64,000 bases of DNA from Medicago truncatula (GCF_003473485.1 NC_053049.1:31021292-31085291), one strand, 5' to 3'; counted from the stretch's first letter, positions 47,019-60,165 are shown. A program made the numbers and translations. The notes: generated by a model not told the origin, from the letters alone.

Positions 47019-50000
47019 TCAGACTCCTAACCATTTTGCCCAACAGAAACATCTAGAAACTTTCCTTGGCATAGAATATGCAGATGCCAGTGAGGGATCA
47101 GTCGCAATGTCTTGAGGTCGCGTCCATATATATACTGCGCGTTCTTGAGAACTTCTAGGGACAGTGTTTTCCAGTATGAATGCCACGAACAGTGTAACCA
47201 CCATGTTTAAGGACATCAGGGCATTGATTGCAAAATCAAGCTAACACAAATTGGACAATAAAAGTGAGAAATTAGGTTAGCTTCACCAAATAAAGATAGT
47301 AGCTAATAGTTTTAGGGATCTGGATTTCCGGCCGTCAAGAAATACGAGTAGTAATGCAGTCAGCACGTCGGGACTGACGACTCAAGTTTATTTTATTTTT
47401 TAAAACTTATTTATCGAGTTTAAAATGAGCCGTCTGATGATTTAGACAGGAGACCTACTGACTGTGTGACTTCAAAGAATATCTAAATAGGCGGAATCCA
47501 AATCCTAGCATTAGTTGCTAAATATTTGTGAATTGATTTATTTTGGATGATAAATATGTGATAGTAGTATTAATTTGGATCAAAATAATATTAGAAGCTT
47601 GTGAATTAATTTATCTAACTTGATGATTGACATATTATGTAAACTATAAAAGTTGTTTCCTTACTCGCTGTGTTCTAAATGAAGTGTAGTTTAGAGTTTT
47701 TCAAATAGATTAAGAAATACAATAAATAAGCATCGTTTAAAGTTTTTGAAATGGGGGAGTATTAAACTTCAATTTTTTCTTTAAAAAACATAATTGTTGG
47801 ATCCAAGGGATTTGAACATAGATAAGTCGCACTTACTTGTTTAATGCCTGAATGGAATGGTCCACTGGAAGCAGCTGCGTATGGTACGAGATACGAGGGC
47901 AATATCAAACTGGATTGAGGCTGGTATTGTTGAAAATAGGCGGGGATGGATAAACCAAGGAACAATGAAACACCAACTATTGTTATGTTCCTAAAGCTTC
48001 CTGATTGGCCATACTGTAATGTTGAGAGACCTAATGCAGTAATAAGAGCCCACATGAAACACAGTACAGATGCAGCCAGGGCCTGTGGAATAGAAGCCAG
48101 AAGAGCACCGACCTTTCCTGTTAAGAAAAAAGAATATAGAACCTTAATTATTGGCACTTTATTGCATTAAATTGAACCTGAGTACATGACAATGAGTTGA
48201 GAATTATCATTTTCTAATTTTAGTTATTAAAACACTAGTTAGATTTCACTTTATTTTTGTTCCTTGGCTGAAACATTCTTTAGTCAAAATTTTACTTTAT
48301 CTTTTTGACCGAACTCCACATTATCAGGGGCACTTTCCCTGGGATATGGAGGGCTAAAACAAAAACTATGACTCATGTGATCGAGTTTTGTTGCTTTACC
48401 CATAAATGAGAAGAGGATCATGAAGGCTGCTCCAAGTTCTACTACTCTCCGACTTGCCACCTTTGTTATGTCAATTGTGTGAACATTTTCTGTCAATGTA
48501 GTTGATCCAGTTCCTGAACCCCAAAGCCCTGCCAATATACTACAGAAACCCTCCAATGCAATTCCACGGCTCACAACTCCTGGGGTTGGAGGCCTCAAAT
48601 TAATTCTCAGAGATGAACTATGATAAGTTCCAACCTACAAAATGGACATACCATTCACATAAATTCATTTTAAGCTTTAAAAGCGACTTTGCACATTGAT
48701 GACAAGGGTTTTATAAAGAGGTTTATGACCATGATCTGGACTGCTACATTAAGTTTTTGATGTCTTTTACAACCGCAATTGTGGGTTTATAAGCCGTATG
48801 TGACTGAGATTCTCCCCAATATCAAAGATCCGGATGTGACCGCGACTGCGATTTAAAATCTTAATGATAATCATCATTTTGCATTTGTGATTTAACATGC
48901 ATTTTTATATAAGAAAGTCCACAATGTTTAGATAGTGTTTTGTTCAAGTTCCGCTACACTGCAGCGCTATAGTGCTGCTATAACCTCTATTTGACAGCAC
49001 TTAGTACTTAGTGTATAGCGGAACAATAGCGGTTTGTTTAAATTCCTCTACGCTATGGCGTTGAGTTAGCCTTTATTTGACGACACTGGTATGTGTGCTA
49101 CTTCATTAATGATAATTTACACTTGCAAGCATTTAAACAAGAGAAACGGTATTTGGACAACCAGTTTTAGATAACTTTCCTGATAACTTTTTAAGTGGTT
49201 ACCATAGTTCAAATACGTAGCTAACTAAGTAAATGGTTAATGGATGTACCTGGTGTTGAAAATCATTAACCCCCGACGTTACTTCATTAACCACAAATTT
49301 GAGTGTAGTTAACTACATTTGTTCAAATCTACATGCAGTTGAACACCTAAATATTATGGTTAACCCCATCCATATTTGTGATTAATGAAGTAACATTAGT
49401 GGTTAATGACTTTAGACATATCGTATATCCATTGACTATCTACTAAACATAATTAACCACCTATTTGAACTGACTTAACCACTTAAAAAGTTGTCACGAA
49501 AAATACCAAATTTTATTTGTTCAAATAACTCAACTTTTTAAATAATGTACTCACAGAATCCACAGAGGCAACCAATGACGTAATGACCATGATTATGCAA
49601 GTCCTAAAATGGAAAATAGGGAAACCCCATTGTAAAGGGTACGGAATTCTGAGCCACGAGGAAGTTGACAATGCATTTGATATGTCTGTCCTGCAATGCT
49701 TCATTGTATAAGCATGTTTTTTGCATGCATCAATCAGAATGTTTGAACTAGGGATATTGGGATTGCATCCTTTGTAGTTATATGCTCCTCCAGCTGTTAA
49801 AAATGAGGCATATATCCAAATTATTGTAAGACTTAATGGAACCTGCAAATAATACCAGAATTTGTTAGTAGTTAAGGAAAACTTGGTACACTTAATAATA
49901 ACACAATTAATAATGATTTTATAAACTAGAGGGTACAAAAATTGTACACAATAAATTTAATGTCTCAACGAATCAGAATGAAACAAGTGACATTCTAATT

Positions 50001-52685
50001 TAAATACTTACAGCGTAAATTCGAAACAAGTGGTTTCCAAAGATCGATATTCCTCGAAGATGCTTCAAATAAGAAAATAAGGAAAAAAAACGATACGAGA
50101 TACAAAAAACGGATAAGAGATCCATTTTATTATGAAAATGAATGAAATGATTGGGTCATGAGGACTCACCAGAGTGAATATTAGAACCAAAACTATTTGT
50201 GGAATGCTAATTTCCATGCAAGTGCCAGCTTGTGGAAAGCCATAACTGAAAAATGCTAAACCTACAGCAGCAACAGTTGGAGCCACCACAGTTGGGTTGA
50301 TTATCCTACAACAAATAGTAATGAAATTGCAAAGAATGAACATGGATAGCAGAATGCCATGTCTTGATAACTTTGGTAAAATTTCAGTAGCTTTTTGTGA
50401 TCACTTCATTCACCGAATAAAATCCCATGAATTTTCTAAAATTTGAACATAAATGGCGTATTTTGTTACTAAACTATATTACTTTTTCCAGGAACCGTGT
50501 CAAAGACAATGAATTCTATAACATATGGTTGAATTCATGATATTGTTTGCCTTTCCAACGATGATGCATTAATTACTAGTTTGAACATGAAAAGATGAAA
50601 GATATTTTTTTCCCATCAGAAATTTATCAAACTAACTGGTATTACTTGATGAAGAATTATTTAAAGGATAAATAACTCCCAATATCCCTTAAATAACTTA
50701 AAAACTATGGCAGAAATAAAACAACCTAAACTAACTAATGAATAATAATAAGGAGAGAAGGTTATCGACAAACTATGTAATAACCGGGAATACAAGAAAG
50801 ACTAGATCCAGCTCCTTGTTACCTTAGAAGAAGAGACATTAAACCACTAAATCCAAGAATACATTGGAATGTTGAACCAACAATTATAGCTCCTTGAAGT
50901 TCCCTCATTATGTGCCTAAATTTCTGCAGTTACGACAATACATTATTAATATGGAAAACCAGAAACGGTATTCAAAGGCAAATGAATTAACATTTATTTG
51001 TCTATAAGTGAAACTTACATGGTGTGTAAGATTTCGAAACTCTTCGGAATTCATGATAACTAGTGCTGGTGCTAAATACACAAATGAGCTACCTTGAACT
51101 AAAGGAAGTCGAGTTCCAAAGTACGAATGGAGAATTGTTGTGATGCCGGAAAGAAACAGCATTGTAGAAATCACATTAGCAGTATCGTTCTGTCATCATT
51201 GATGCAAAAGTGAATACATATGAGTATGGAAAACTATCAATTCACCTAGTTCAAAGCAACAACCATTACATAAAAAGCATATATGCTTACGTCTGTTCCA
51301 CCCATGGTTGGGACCATTACTAATGGGATTAACACTAATGAGCCAATCAATGATAAGTAGTGCTGCAGGCTATAGTAGACAAGAGGTACTGCAGTTTAAG
51401 ATGCTAAGATGTAAGTAAAACAGAAGTACTAGCCTTTTCAGCATTGCTATTTATAACAAGATAAAGCGAAGCAACATTGCTTAAATTCAAGCTAAACCGA
51501 TTGTGATTTTAACCTTTAGGCACATTTTCATAATCCGTGGCTTATAATTGAAAAGACTTTTGAGTTTGTGTATACCTAAACACACAGAAGCTTGCTACAT
51601 CACTATTACTATTTACTGCATATGACGAAATTACATTGCTGGATAATGTTATGCTGTTCAAAAATCATATGATAAATGAAACTGACTAGAATATACCGTA
51701 TTCACTTAAGGCTAAGGCTGGCATAAGGGTTAAGATCTGTCTCTGACACACAGGACACCGATCCATTCAATTTTCCATTTTGCAAATTATTACCGCTATT
51801 GACATGTTAGTGTCAGTGCCGAGTTTGGTGTCTAGCTTGGTGCTTAGATATAAACTTCTCCATACAAATTCATGTTCAACCAACCTTACTATTTTCATAA
51901 ATATTCAAAATTAGCCTTTTCTAATAATTTTAAAAAGAGAGAGTGCGAGAAACAGCAAAAATTAAGTTAAACTAACCAAGACCAGGATTTTCTGTCAGTC
52001 CAAACTTCATGTCAGAAGGCCTGTGCCACCCTCTATCAGCAGGTTCCTCCCCCTCTTTATACAGATTCACCTTAACCTCTCCTTCACTTACACCTTCTTC
52101 TTCCTTGTTTTGCTCTGGCATTGGAGCAACCGCAGAGATTCCAAGTCCGTGACCATTGCCATCCCTAATCAAATTCTCCGTTGATCCGTTAGTATCACCA
52201 TTCCCTCTTAAATCAATTTTCTTGTCACCATAATCCAAAACAGATTCAAGACCATTTTTCCTCTTCTGATTTTGGTTCCCTACTGTCCCATTCAATGCAT
52301 AGTTTGACCTCAAAAACTTGTCTTTCTCACTCCTGATTCCATGCTTGGACTCAGAATCTAGTTCAATCTCATCATCCCGGTTCGGCCTCGCAATGCCAAG
52401 AACCGGATCAATCTCTATCTTAGGAGAATTACCTCCTTCTCTATGATCATCATCAACAACAATAACACTATCCAAATTCGCACTTGAACTAGCCCCAGCT
52501 TCACTGGAGTAATCGGATACAAACCCAGTTTTCTTCGCCCAAGTCTTCAATTCTTTGGGATTGTGATCTCTTCTTGGAACAAAAGGTTCAATTTTAATAG
52601 CATTAGAATCTTGTTTCTTCTTGTTACGGACACCTCTCATAACCTTCCCCTTATCGAAAATATCTAAGCTTGACCCAGTTTCCAT
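47019..52685 (-). CDS. NAT11: Nucleobase-ascorbate transporter, NAT11-like
   Basis: Ten exons on the minus strand: 52685-51977, 51388-51291, 51189-51019, 50923-50823, 50305-50170, 50062-50012, 49842-49555, 48634-48400, 48117-47837, 47240-47019. All phases close to 763 aa. A hydrophilic N-terminal region of about 235 residues, including VPRRDHNPKELKTWAKKTGF, precedes the NAT/NCS2 membrane core, which starts at YYSLQHYLSLIGSL. Core landmarks: GTRLPLVQGSSFVYLAPA, INPTVVAPTVAAVGLAF, and the family signature as ENVHTIDITK (residues 567-576); the C-terminus is RKVSRCFCWAKWLGV. The family moves nucleobases or ascorbate across membranes; the substrate of the NAT11/12 branch is not firmly known. The start METGSS fits the related protein, though two in-frame Met codons lie upstream (52712, 52862). 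Introns 1-9 are otherwise ordinary; intron 7 carries a MITE. Confidence 0.92.
49148..49507. mobile_element. MITE in intron 7 of the transporter gene
   Basis: Left arm GGTATTTGGACAACCAGTTT, then GATAACTTTTTAAGTGGTT; right arm inverse GGTATTTTTCGTGACAACTT, then TTTAAGTGGTT. Arms are about 50 bp with differences; the centre repeats AACTAC/GTAGTTAA phrases. Related to the elements at 17319 and 62407. No certain target duplication. Confidence 0.6.
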
Positions 52686-55600
52686 TTTAGCTTTTTCCTT
52701 TGAAAATTGCATTGATAACTCAAATAAATCCAACCCAATATAATAATGCAAAGAAAAAAGATAGAAACTTTGCAACAAGAAGGAGCATGAAGCTTCACAC
52801 TGCAGGAAAAAAAAGAGACAGAGAGTAGAAGCAAAGGTACAGTGAAAACGGCGAAAAGACAAGAAAGTAAGAAACTACTACAACATTTGAGACATATCTT
52901 GTCTTCACTTTAACTCACTTCAGCTTGCAAGTTTCTGTCATAAATTGTGTTTGTGACATTTTTGGCATGTTTGATGTTGACAAAGTAACAAGCTGAATTC
53001 TCAGATGTAAAGTGATAGTATCATACATGCAAGGTGTCTGAATCTTAATTTTGCCTTTTTTTTTTTTTTTTATTGGTGGAAATTGATACTACAACAACGT
53101 GGGACTCTTTACTTAAGAAAGAAGTTTCATTGTTTTTTTATTCTTCTGAGCAGAATTTCAGGGAGGCTCAGAGAGAGTAGTTTAATTGGTTTGTCACATG
53201 ATAAGGATGATGATTTATATGGTGGAAGGAAAATGTGGGACTTAATGTGTCCTAATCAAATAGCTTTGCTACAGGCCAAGTTCACTATGAGCTGATATCT
53301 ATCTATGCACATATAAAGTTTACTGTACTCATTTTTTCCCCAACTTTATGTCTAATCTTATCCTTAAGCTGTACTTAACCTCACCAATATGACTTTGGGA
53401 TTACGTTAGAATTTGCTAGAGTTCTTTTTTTTCTTTCAACTAGTAATTAGGTTTTTAGAACAAAAACATTTATGTGATTATCCAAATATTACATTTTAAA
53501 AGGACTGTGTGAACATGTCAACAACTACGTACTATGAGCTCCATTAGTTACTTGACTTAACTTTTACGAATCAAAATGGAAATATTAGTCATAATGACAA
53601 GTTAAGATAAGTATGATAGAAGATATAATTTTTTTTTAATAATGATGATATAAGATATCATTCTCCCGTTGTTTAAAACTTTTCATGATTTTATCCCTAT
53701 TGGAAGTCACCAACCCAAAATGTAAAGCTGAATGATACAAATTCTGCTTTCAAAATTCAATCATTCTCGAATTGAAACATGAAAGAGAGTTGGGGGAGCC
53801 ATTTCAACTCATGACCACAACAATTTTAATGCAAAATTATTGATTTTTTTGAAGAAAAAGTTGATATTCAGTACACCAGTGTACTCTTTTAGACGATATA
53901 GATAGCACGCCCTCTTGGGCAAAAACTTTTGGACAAAAAATTAACAACTTACTCAACGTCGATCTAAACCTAGAAGAAGAAGATCTTTAATTAATCAAGT
54001 TGGTCCAAGATGATGAAGGGCCGAATGTGGAATCATAAACATGTGACACATGTTAGCATAACCCTTTTCTTATTTTTGTATTTGGGTCATTCTTATGGAG
54101 CAAGTAATAAGCACAAGGAAGAGGAACCAGGGTTAGCTCCTAAAAAATAAGCTACCCTCCATTCATTCACGGATTCAAGCTATTCGCAGATTGCCTTCCC
54201 ACTGTTGTCCTTGTTCAAATTGTTTGTTCTTTTTGTTATGACATAGATGTTGTCATAAGTCAATGGAGAACACAATCAGCATCTTTTACTTCATCATAAC
54301 ATATCAAACAAATTAATCAAAAACATACTTTCCTCTTTGCTTGCCAATATCTGTGATCGTTCATTACTACTTTTGGCACCAAATAAAGATATCTGTCTAC
54401 AATTAGATTAAACAAACCACAACTATATTACTGTATCTACTTTGAATCATAAATTGTCGCTCAAATATTTTGCTAAAATGCAAACAATCAGAACCACAAC
54501 ACATATAAATTTTGGCATACAGAAAAAAGATGCAACTTCAGAAAGGACAGCACCAGCCAAATATTATGCCGTGCTTATGCATCAATAAAATACAAACCTT
54601 AAGAGGAGTCTCAAATAGAGTGCTTACAGAAATAGTTACCCTCTTACCATTGAGCTAGCACCACATTTTACATCATCAATAATAATTTTCAATTCAACTA
54701 ATGCAGAAAACAGAGTGATGAATGATTATGGCTCTACTATCCAGATCAACAATGGTTTTCATCGGCAGCCACAATCAATAAATGTATTCCTTCAGATATG
54801 ATCAGTAAATAAAAGCATCCCAACACATTCTTTTCAAAATGCTCTGAAGAACTACATTTTTCACAGTGTTGTTCGATCCCAAGCAACAAAATACCTAACC
54901 GCTAAATGCTAATCAAGCAAGGTCACATCAAACTTTCTACAGCACTACAGTTCATATCAGAGATCATAGAAACACTGATCCATGTTAAATTGCAAAAGTA
55001 AAACTGCGAAAATGTATGCCATCGCCTCAAATACAAACCTGATGGATGCACTGCATTTGAGGCATTCATTTCCTTTTTTTGTTGGTTAATGATATCGTTA
55101 ACATTGTTTCACCAAGTGATGACAGAAGTCATGAGGCCCAACTGTCATAACAATATTCAAATGTCTGTTCCTGTAAACGATCAAGTATTTTCAGCATACT
55201 TGATTGGAATGAGATAAGATACAGAAGTTTGGATGAGGATTCAAATGAGCATGGTAACAGGGAAGGGGAGAAAGCAAAATAAAATGTCATACATATGTTC
55301 TCCAGATTATGCTAAAAAAGTCTCATCTTCAAAAAATGGTAAACAAAGAAATTAAATGAGTCAGATATACCAAACAACCCTACCATAAGAATCAGAAGAC
55401 CTTGTTCCTCAAATATACAAACTTTCTTAACATGCTGCTTAGACTAATTTAAATTTTGACCCTGTTCCTTAAATTTTGCTTAGACTAAACATGTTATCTA
55501 ATTCTAAGCAGGTAAATAGCCCACAAAATAGCAGAAATTAATAATGCAAATGGCAACATAATAACTATAGGTTTCTATTTTCTAATATAGTACCCAGCAA

Positions 55601-56481
55601 GGACATTAACCATTTACATGAAAACAAAGAAAGACATATTAAGGGAGTGTTTTATTCAACAGCTTAATAAACTCTTCTCATACAACTATATAAGTAGTGT
55701 TCTCGATGGCGGAAGGCCAAAAATCTACCATATAAACATGCCATTGCAGCCTATGATGCTGGCATGGCGGGCATTCCTTCAAAGATTACCTATGGCTATT
55801 GTTCAAAAATCTGCCATGCCATTGCCGCCATTTAACAACACTGCACATAGTCTGCATGATTAAACAGTTTGTACAATGGTCGAGAGAACGAGGGATAACT
55901 CTATATTACTTATTTCCTTAAGCTATTCTATTTTCAAGAGCTGTTCTGACATCAGACACGACATTAACACATAAACACCAGTAACAATTTAAGAAAATGG
56001 AAGCGATCGAATGTAACCACATGCGTTCGGTGTAAGACATGGGCATGTATCAGATGCCAAACACAATGCATAACAAAGGTATGAGTCATAAAACTCTCAA
56101 ACAAACTCTTCTAAACACCTTTGAGCACATTTCGCAAGCTAATCATGACTCAATTATGCACAAAATCATTGACAACAATTTACACATAAATTTCAATCAA
56201 TTAAATTATTCATCTACTTAACATGAATTCAATTCAACATCCAACCTAACACAAAAACAAATAGAAAATTTCCATCTTATATCATAAATCAAATTCACAC
56301 AACCTAAAAAAACCAACAATTTCCCCAAACAATAAAAATTGTTCACGAAATTCCACAAATCCACTAAAATTAAAACATCAACAATTTTACAGCAAACATC
56401 CATAATTCAATTAAAAAACCATAAATCACTAATGTAACAACAACAACGGCATATATACAAATTTGACTGTAACGGTGACGG
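52686..56481. other. Intergenic between transporter and SKIP34-like genes
   Basis: No gene is supported over 3.8 kb. The right-hand side should include the 3' UTR of the SKIP34-like gene and the left-hand side the transporter promoter and leader. A T-run lies at 53056-53073 and a short MITE at 55697-55842. Several short ORFs (53083, 55618, 56039) lack domains or credible composition. Confidence 0.5.
55697..55842. mobile_element. Short MITE with GTGTTnTCGATGGCGG-type ends
   Basis: Left end GTGTTCTCGATGGCGG is matched by the inverse of the right end (AGTGTTGTTAAATGGCGGCA), with inner ATGGCATGGCAGATTTT / AAAAATCTACCATAT similarity. About 145 bp. Sequences of this style also appear in degenerate form at 27090-27250 and 48960-49090. 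No target duplication could be fixed. Confidence 0.45.
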
Positions 56482-56754
56482 TTATAGGGAAGGTGGTGGA
56501 AGAGAAAGGAGACGAGCGACACGTTGTTGTTGAAGACGGTAACGGCGTTTGAGATAACCTTCAAGAATTTCCATAACCGATAAGAAGCGCTTCATCTCAA
56601 GGAGTTGGCGTGCAAGCAGAGCTTCACGAGCTCTGGCTTGAGCAAGGCGAGCTTCGGTGTCGGCGAGGCGAAGGCGGAGATTCTCGAGCACGGAGGAGGA
56701 GTTGTCGGTGACGGTGGTGGATGATGGAAACGATGGGTGTTGACCGCAACACAT
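56482..56754 (-). CDS. SKIP34: Short coiled-coil protein, SKIP34-like (SKP1-interacting partner 34)
   Basis: Single-exon ORF of 90 aa on the minus strand. After a Ser/Thr-rich N-terminus (MCCGQHPSFPSSTT), residues 22-80 form one long amphipathic helix: LENLRLRLADTEARLAQAR, then REALLARQLLEMKRFLSVME, then LKRRYRLQQQRVARL. The MKRF-SVMEI-E-YLKRR core resembles Arabidopsis SKIP34, found as an interactor of the SCF adaptor SKP1/ASK1. It has no F-box, so how it acts is unknown. The ORF is open upstream to 56904 (lysine-rich), but the start at MCCGQ matches family length; the upstream part is leader that runs into a transposon at 56887. Codon use is GC-rich compared with its surroundings. Confidence 0.78.
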   Translation of the reverse strand: MCCGQHPSFPSSTTVTDNSSSVLENLRLRLADTEARLAQARAREALLARQLLEMKRFLSVMEILEGYLKRRYRLQQQRVARLLSLPPPSL

Positions 56755-56886
56755 AGCTTCTGATTTTGATAGAAGAAAATCGCGGCGATTGTAAAAAAAG
56801 CACTTCTTCACCTTCAATTCACGTTTTCTTTTGCTTTTGCGCTTAATGTTGTTTTCTTTTTTAATTGCTTTTTTGCATATCGTTGT

Positions 56887-57964
56887 GAGAATTGCTGTTC
56901 CCACTTTTGGTTTGGCTGTGCCACACGAGTAAATTACTCAAATACCCTTCGGCAGTTAACTGCCGAAGTTTTAGAAATACGGCTGCAGTTAACTGCCGAG
57001 GAAAACTTCGACAGTAAACTACCGAGGAAAAAAAAACTTCGGCAGTTAACTGCCGAGGAAATCTCAAACCTGAATTTTTTTTTTTTTTGACAAAATCCAT
57101 AAATTGTCATTAATATCAATTTTTTTTTTTTTTGACAAAAACCATAAATTATCTTTAATAATATTTATTGATTTTGAATGTTTCAATCATTATTTTGGTA
57201 CGTTTTAAACAATTGGAGTATTATACTTATGTCTATATATCTTAATAAGAATAACATTTAAATCAGTGTAAAAATTAAGCATTTGAATATTGTTTTGCAC
57301 ATTACTTAAATACAAATAACAATAAAAAAATCGTTAAAATAATTGTGCACAACGATTTTTTTTAAGGTATAATATGTTGTTATATTTTCTACATTAAAAT
57401 AATTGTGTACAAAGATTTTTTTTTTTATTTAAGTAATTTGCAAAACAATATTCAAATACTTAATTTTTACATTTATTGAAATATTTTTTTAGGACTTAAA
57501 TGTTAAGCCTAAAACAAAGAAAAAGGAAATAAAAGAAGAAAATTTCGTGAAAGTTCTTTGGAAATAAAATAGGCAAAAAAAGAAGAAGATCAAATGAGTA
57601 ATACAATTAAAATAATTGTGAATATTTCCGTAAAAAAGATCAAATAAATAAGGAGTAATACATTTAAAATAAATAAGGAAGGCAAATCAATAAAATTAAA
57701 AACGAATTATTAAGAAAAATCAATCAAAAATGATAAAGACCGCGGAATATTCTCAAAGAATAAAAAAAAAAAAAAAAAAACAGATTTGAGGTTTCCTCGG
57801 CAGTTAACTGCCGAAGTTTTCAGTTTCCTCGGTAGTTTACTACCGAAGTTTTCCTCGGCATTTAACTGCAGCCGGTTTCATAATTCGGCAGTTAACTGCC
57901 GAAGGGCATTTGGGTAAATTACTTGTGTGGCATAGCCAAACCAAATGTGGGAACAGCAATTCTC
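56887..57964. mobile_element. Mutator-type element with nested-palindrome TIRs, in the SKIP34-like 5' region
   Basis: Ends GAGAATTGCTGTTCCCAC and its inverse are flanked by TATCGTTGT on both sides (56878-56886, 57965-57973), a 9-bp duplication. The arms are about 190 bp. Each holds four palindromes of the type TTCGGCAGTTAACTGCCGAA or decayed variants (CGGTAGTTTACTACCG, GGCAGTTAACTGCAGCC-like). The 700-bp centre is AT-rich with no ORF. It lies 132 bp upstream of the SKIP34-like start codon. Confidence 0.9.
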
Positions 57965-58025
57965 TATCGTTGTAGGGAAGTTTTTTGGTTGTTCGTTTTA
58001 CCAAAACAGTTAAAGATTGAATAAA

Positions 58026-58385
58026 GGCTAAATTACGATGGATATGTTAAGTTTGAGTTTTGGAACATATTAGTCTTTAATTATTTTTGTCATACATAAT
58101 CGGTTTGTAGTAGATTCATCTTTTAAATTATTTTAATCACAAATAAGTCTTTAAATTTATAAACGTTTTTGATTTAGTGATTCTATTAACCAAAAGATGA
58201 TGTGGTAAAAAGAATAAATTGAAAACGTTTACAAACTTAAAAAATTTATTTGTGACCAAAATAACTTAAAGGACCATTTTATTACAAATCGTAAACTTAA
58301 CGGACTTATGTGTGACGAAAAATAACTTAAAATGACATATTTGTTACAAACCGCAAACTTAAAGAACATCTGGTGTAATTCAGCC
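58026..58385. mobile_element. Mutator-type MITE
   Basis: Left end GGCTAAATTACGATGG and right end (inverse) GGCTGAATTACACCAG, with 9-bp flanks TTGAATAAA at 58017-58025 and 58386-58394. Arms contain TTAAGTT and GTCTTTAA/TTAAAGGAC phrases. 360 bp, no ORF. Confidence 0.85.
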
Positions 58386-58405
58386 TTGAATAAACTCTAA
58401 TAAGT

Positions 58406-59031
58406 TTTCACGTGTGATCACAAAGGTCCCTGACCCATGATTAAATACAAAGAAATCATTGACTCTGCACTTTCGTTATCACTTTAGTCTCGGCCGTTAA
58501 ATAATTTTGTTAAGTGATGATGTGTCACATGTTTTACGATGACATGGCATTTGATGTATCATAGGGACTAAAGTGAATGTAGAAAAATGGTCACTTTGGT
58601 CCCTCAATCAAAATCAATATTTCCAAATTAAATTATTTTTGCAGGGACCACAGTGAGAGTACATGTTTATTGTCATTGACCTAAATGATAGTAAGTATGC
58701 ACAGTTAGAGACCTAATAGTAAGTTGTGTTTAATGAAAGATTGATTTTTAATAAAAAAGAGAATTAGATGACATTTAGGAATTTGCAATTTAGGGATTTA
58801 GGGATTTGAAATTCAATTTGGGGATATTGATTTTTGGTTCATGGATTAAAGTGATCATTTTCTACTTTCGATTTAGTCCATGTGACACATTATATGTCAT
58901 GTCATCGTATAACATGTGTCACATCAACAAAATTATTTAATGTCAGAGACTAAAGTGATAATAGAAGTGCAGAGTCAATGACCTCTTTGTATTTAATCCT
59001 GAGTCAGGGACTAAAGTGACTATTTGCTCTA
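58406..59031. mobile_element. Foldback element with long inverted arms
   Basis: Left arm (GGTCCCTGACCCATGATTAA, ATACAAAG, CATTGACTCTGCACTT, ATCACTTTAGTCTC, TTAAATAATTTTGTTAA) recurs inverted at the right (AGTCCCTGACTCAGGATTAA, and so on). The arms are about 250 bp around a centre at about 58660-58800. The outer ends are frayed and no target duplication is certain. Confidence 0.75.
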
Positions 59032-59231
59032 AATTAAAATATTTTGATATATTTATGTTCTGTGTTTTAAATTAATAAATTAACAATTGAATTAAATAAC
59101 TATTTATCAATTTTATATTAGAAAAAATATTATTTTCTTGTTTATAAGGACTAGTGGAACGACTGACAAGTGCTCTTTTTAGTGCACTTACGTGTGTGTA
59201 ATTTAGTTTCTCTGAAAAAATTGAATTAAGA

Positions 59232-60165
59232 AGGGTGTATTGGATTGAGATTTCAAAGGATTTTAAAAGACTTTTTTGTTTTATAAAAGTTTTGTGGTAT
59301 TCAATTAAGATTTTTAAGGAATGTAAAACATTCTTGTGGTATTCAATTAGGATTTTCAAGATATTTTTAATGAATCCAATGAAATTCAGTGGTATTCAAT
59401 TGAGATTTTGCATAACTTAAAAATTGTCTACTGGTATTCAAAACTCTACGGATTTTAATGGATTGTTGTGAGTAATGAACTTTGTGAGATTGTTTAATGT
59501 ACAATGTACCTACTAACAATCTCACACCTAATCTTGAGACTTTTCTGTCTCCCACACATAACCTTGAGATTTTTTTAATTTTTATATTATTGCTCTAAAA
59601 AAAAATGTTATTTTATATCCAGTCAAGAAAAAAAAAAAAAAAAAAGGTGTCCACTTTACATACTAAAAATCATCGCTGTCGTTCTCTAAAAAAAAAAAAA
59701 AAGAACCATCGTTGTCGTATCGAGATCGAATGTACCTTGTTCATGTGGAGCATTTCACCTTATATTTCACTATTGCATTTTCATAAGTGTAACCAATAAA
59801 AAAGATTATGGAAGGATAATTCTGTCATTTTGGGGTGCAATCAAGATTAAATAGGGTGTAATTAGAAAAACTCATTATTTTATCATCAGTCAATTTCATT
59901 AAAAAAAATCATTCACTATGCTATTATTGAATTTTTCTTAAGAATCATACAAACTTTTCAAATCTTTAAAATCTCATAAAATCCTTTGAAATCTTAAAGT
60001 TTATGTTACAAATCCATTCAAATCTTGATTTGAAATTCCTGATTATGAAATAAAGTCTTTTAAAATCTCAAAAAATCAATACAATCACACAAAATTTTTT
60101 AAAATCTTTAAGATTTTTTTGCCAAAACAATCTTTCAAAATCTCAATTCAATACACCCCCCTAAA
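59232..60165. mobile_element. MITE-like element with GGGTGTATTgnATTGAGATTT ends
   Basis: Left end GGGTGTATTGGATTGAGATT and right end (inverse) GGGTGTATTGAATTGAGATT enclose about 930 bp. The interior is made of repeated GGTATTCAATTAAGATTTT and AAATCTTTAAAATCTC phrases on opposite strands. Two A-runs at 59630-59645 and 59688-59702 bracket a short GC-richer patch. No ORF of substance. Confidence 0.6.

Noticed and set aside
52686..52862. N-terminal extension of the transporter to an ATG at 52862
   Set aside because: The extra residues are hydrophobic and cysteine-rich in a way unlike related proteins; METGSS at 52685 fits the NAT11 N-terminus, so the upstream part is taken as leader.
53083..53295. 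70-aa ORF downstream of a T-run
   Set aside because: No domain, no neighbours supporting it, ordinary chance length in AT-rich DNA.
56755..56904. 50-residue upstream extension of the SKIP34-like ORF
   Set aside because: Lysine-rich, runs into transposon sequence at 56887, and exceeds the family's usual length.
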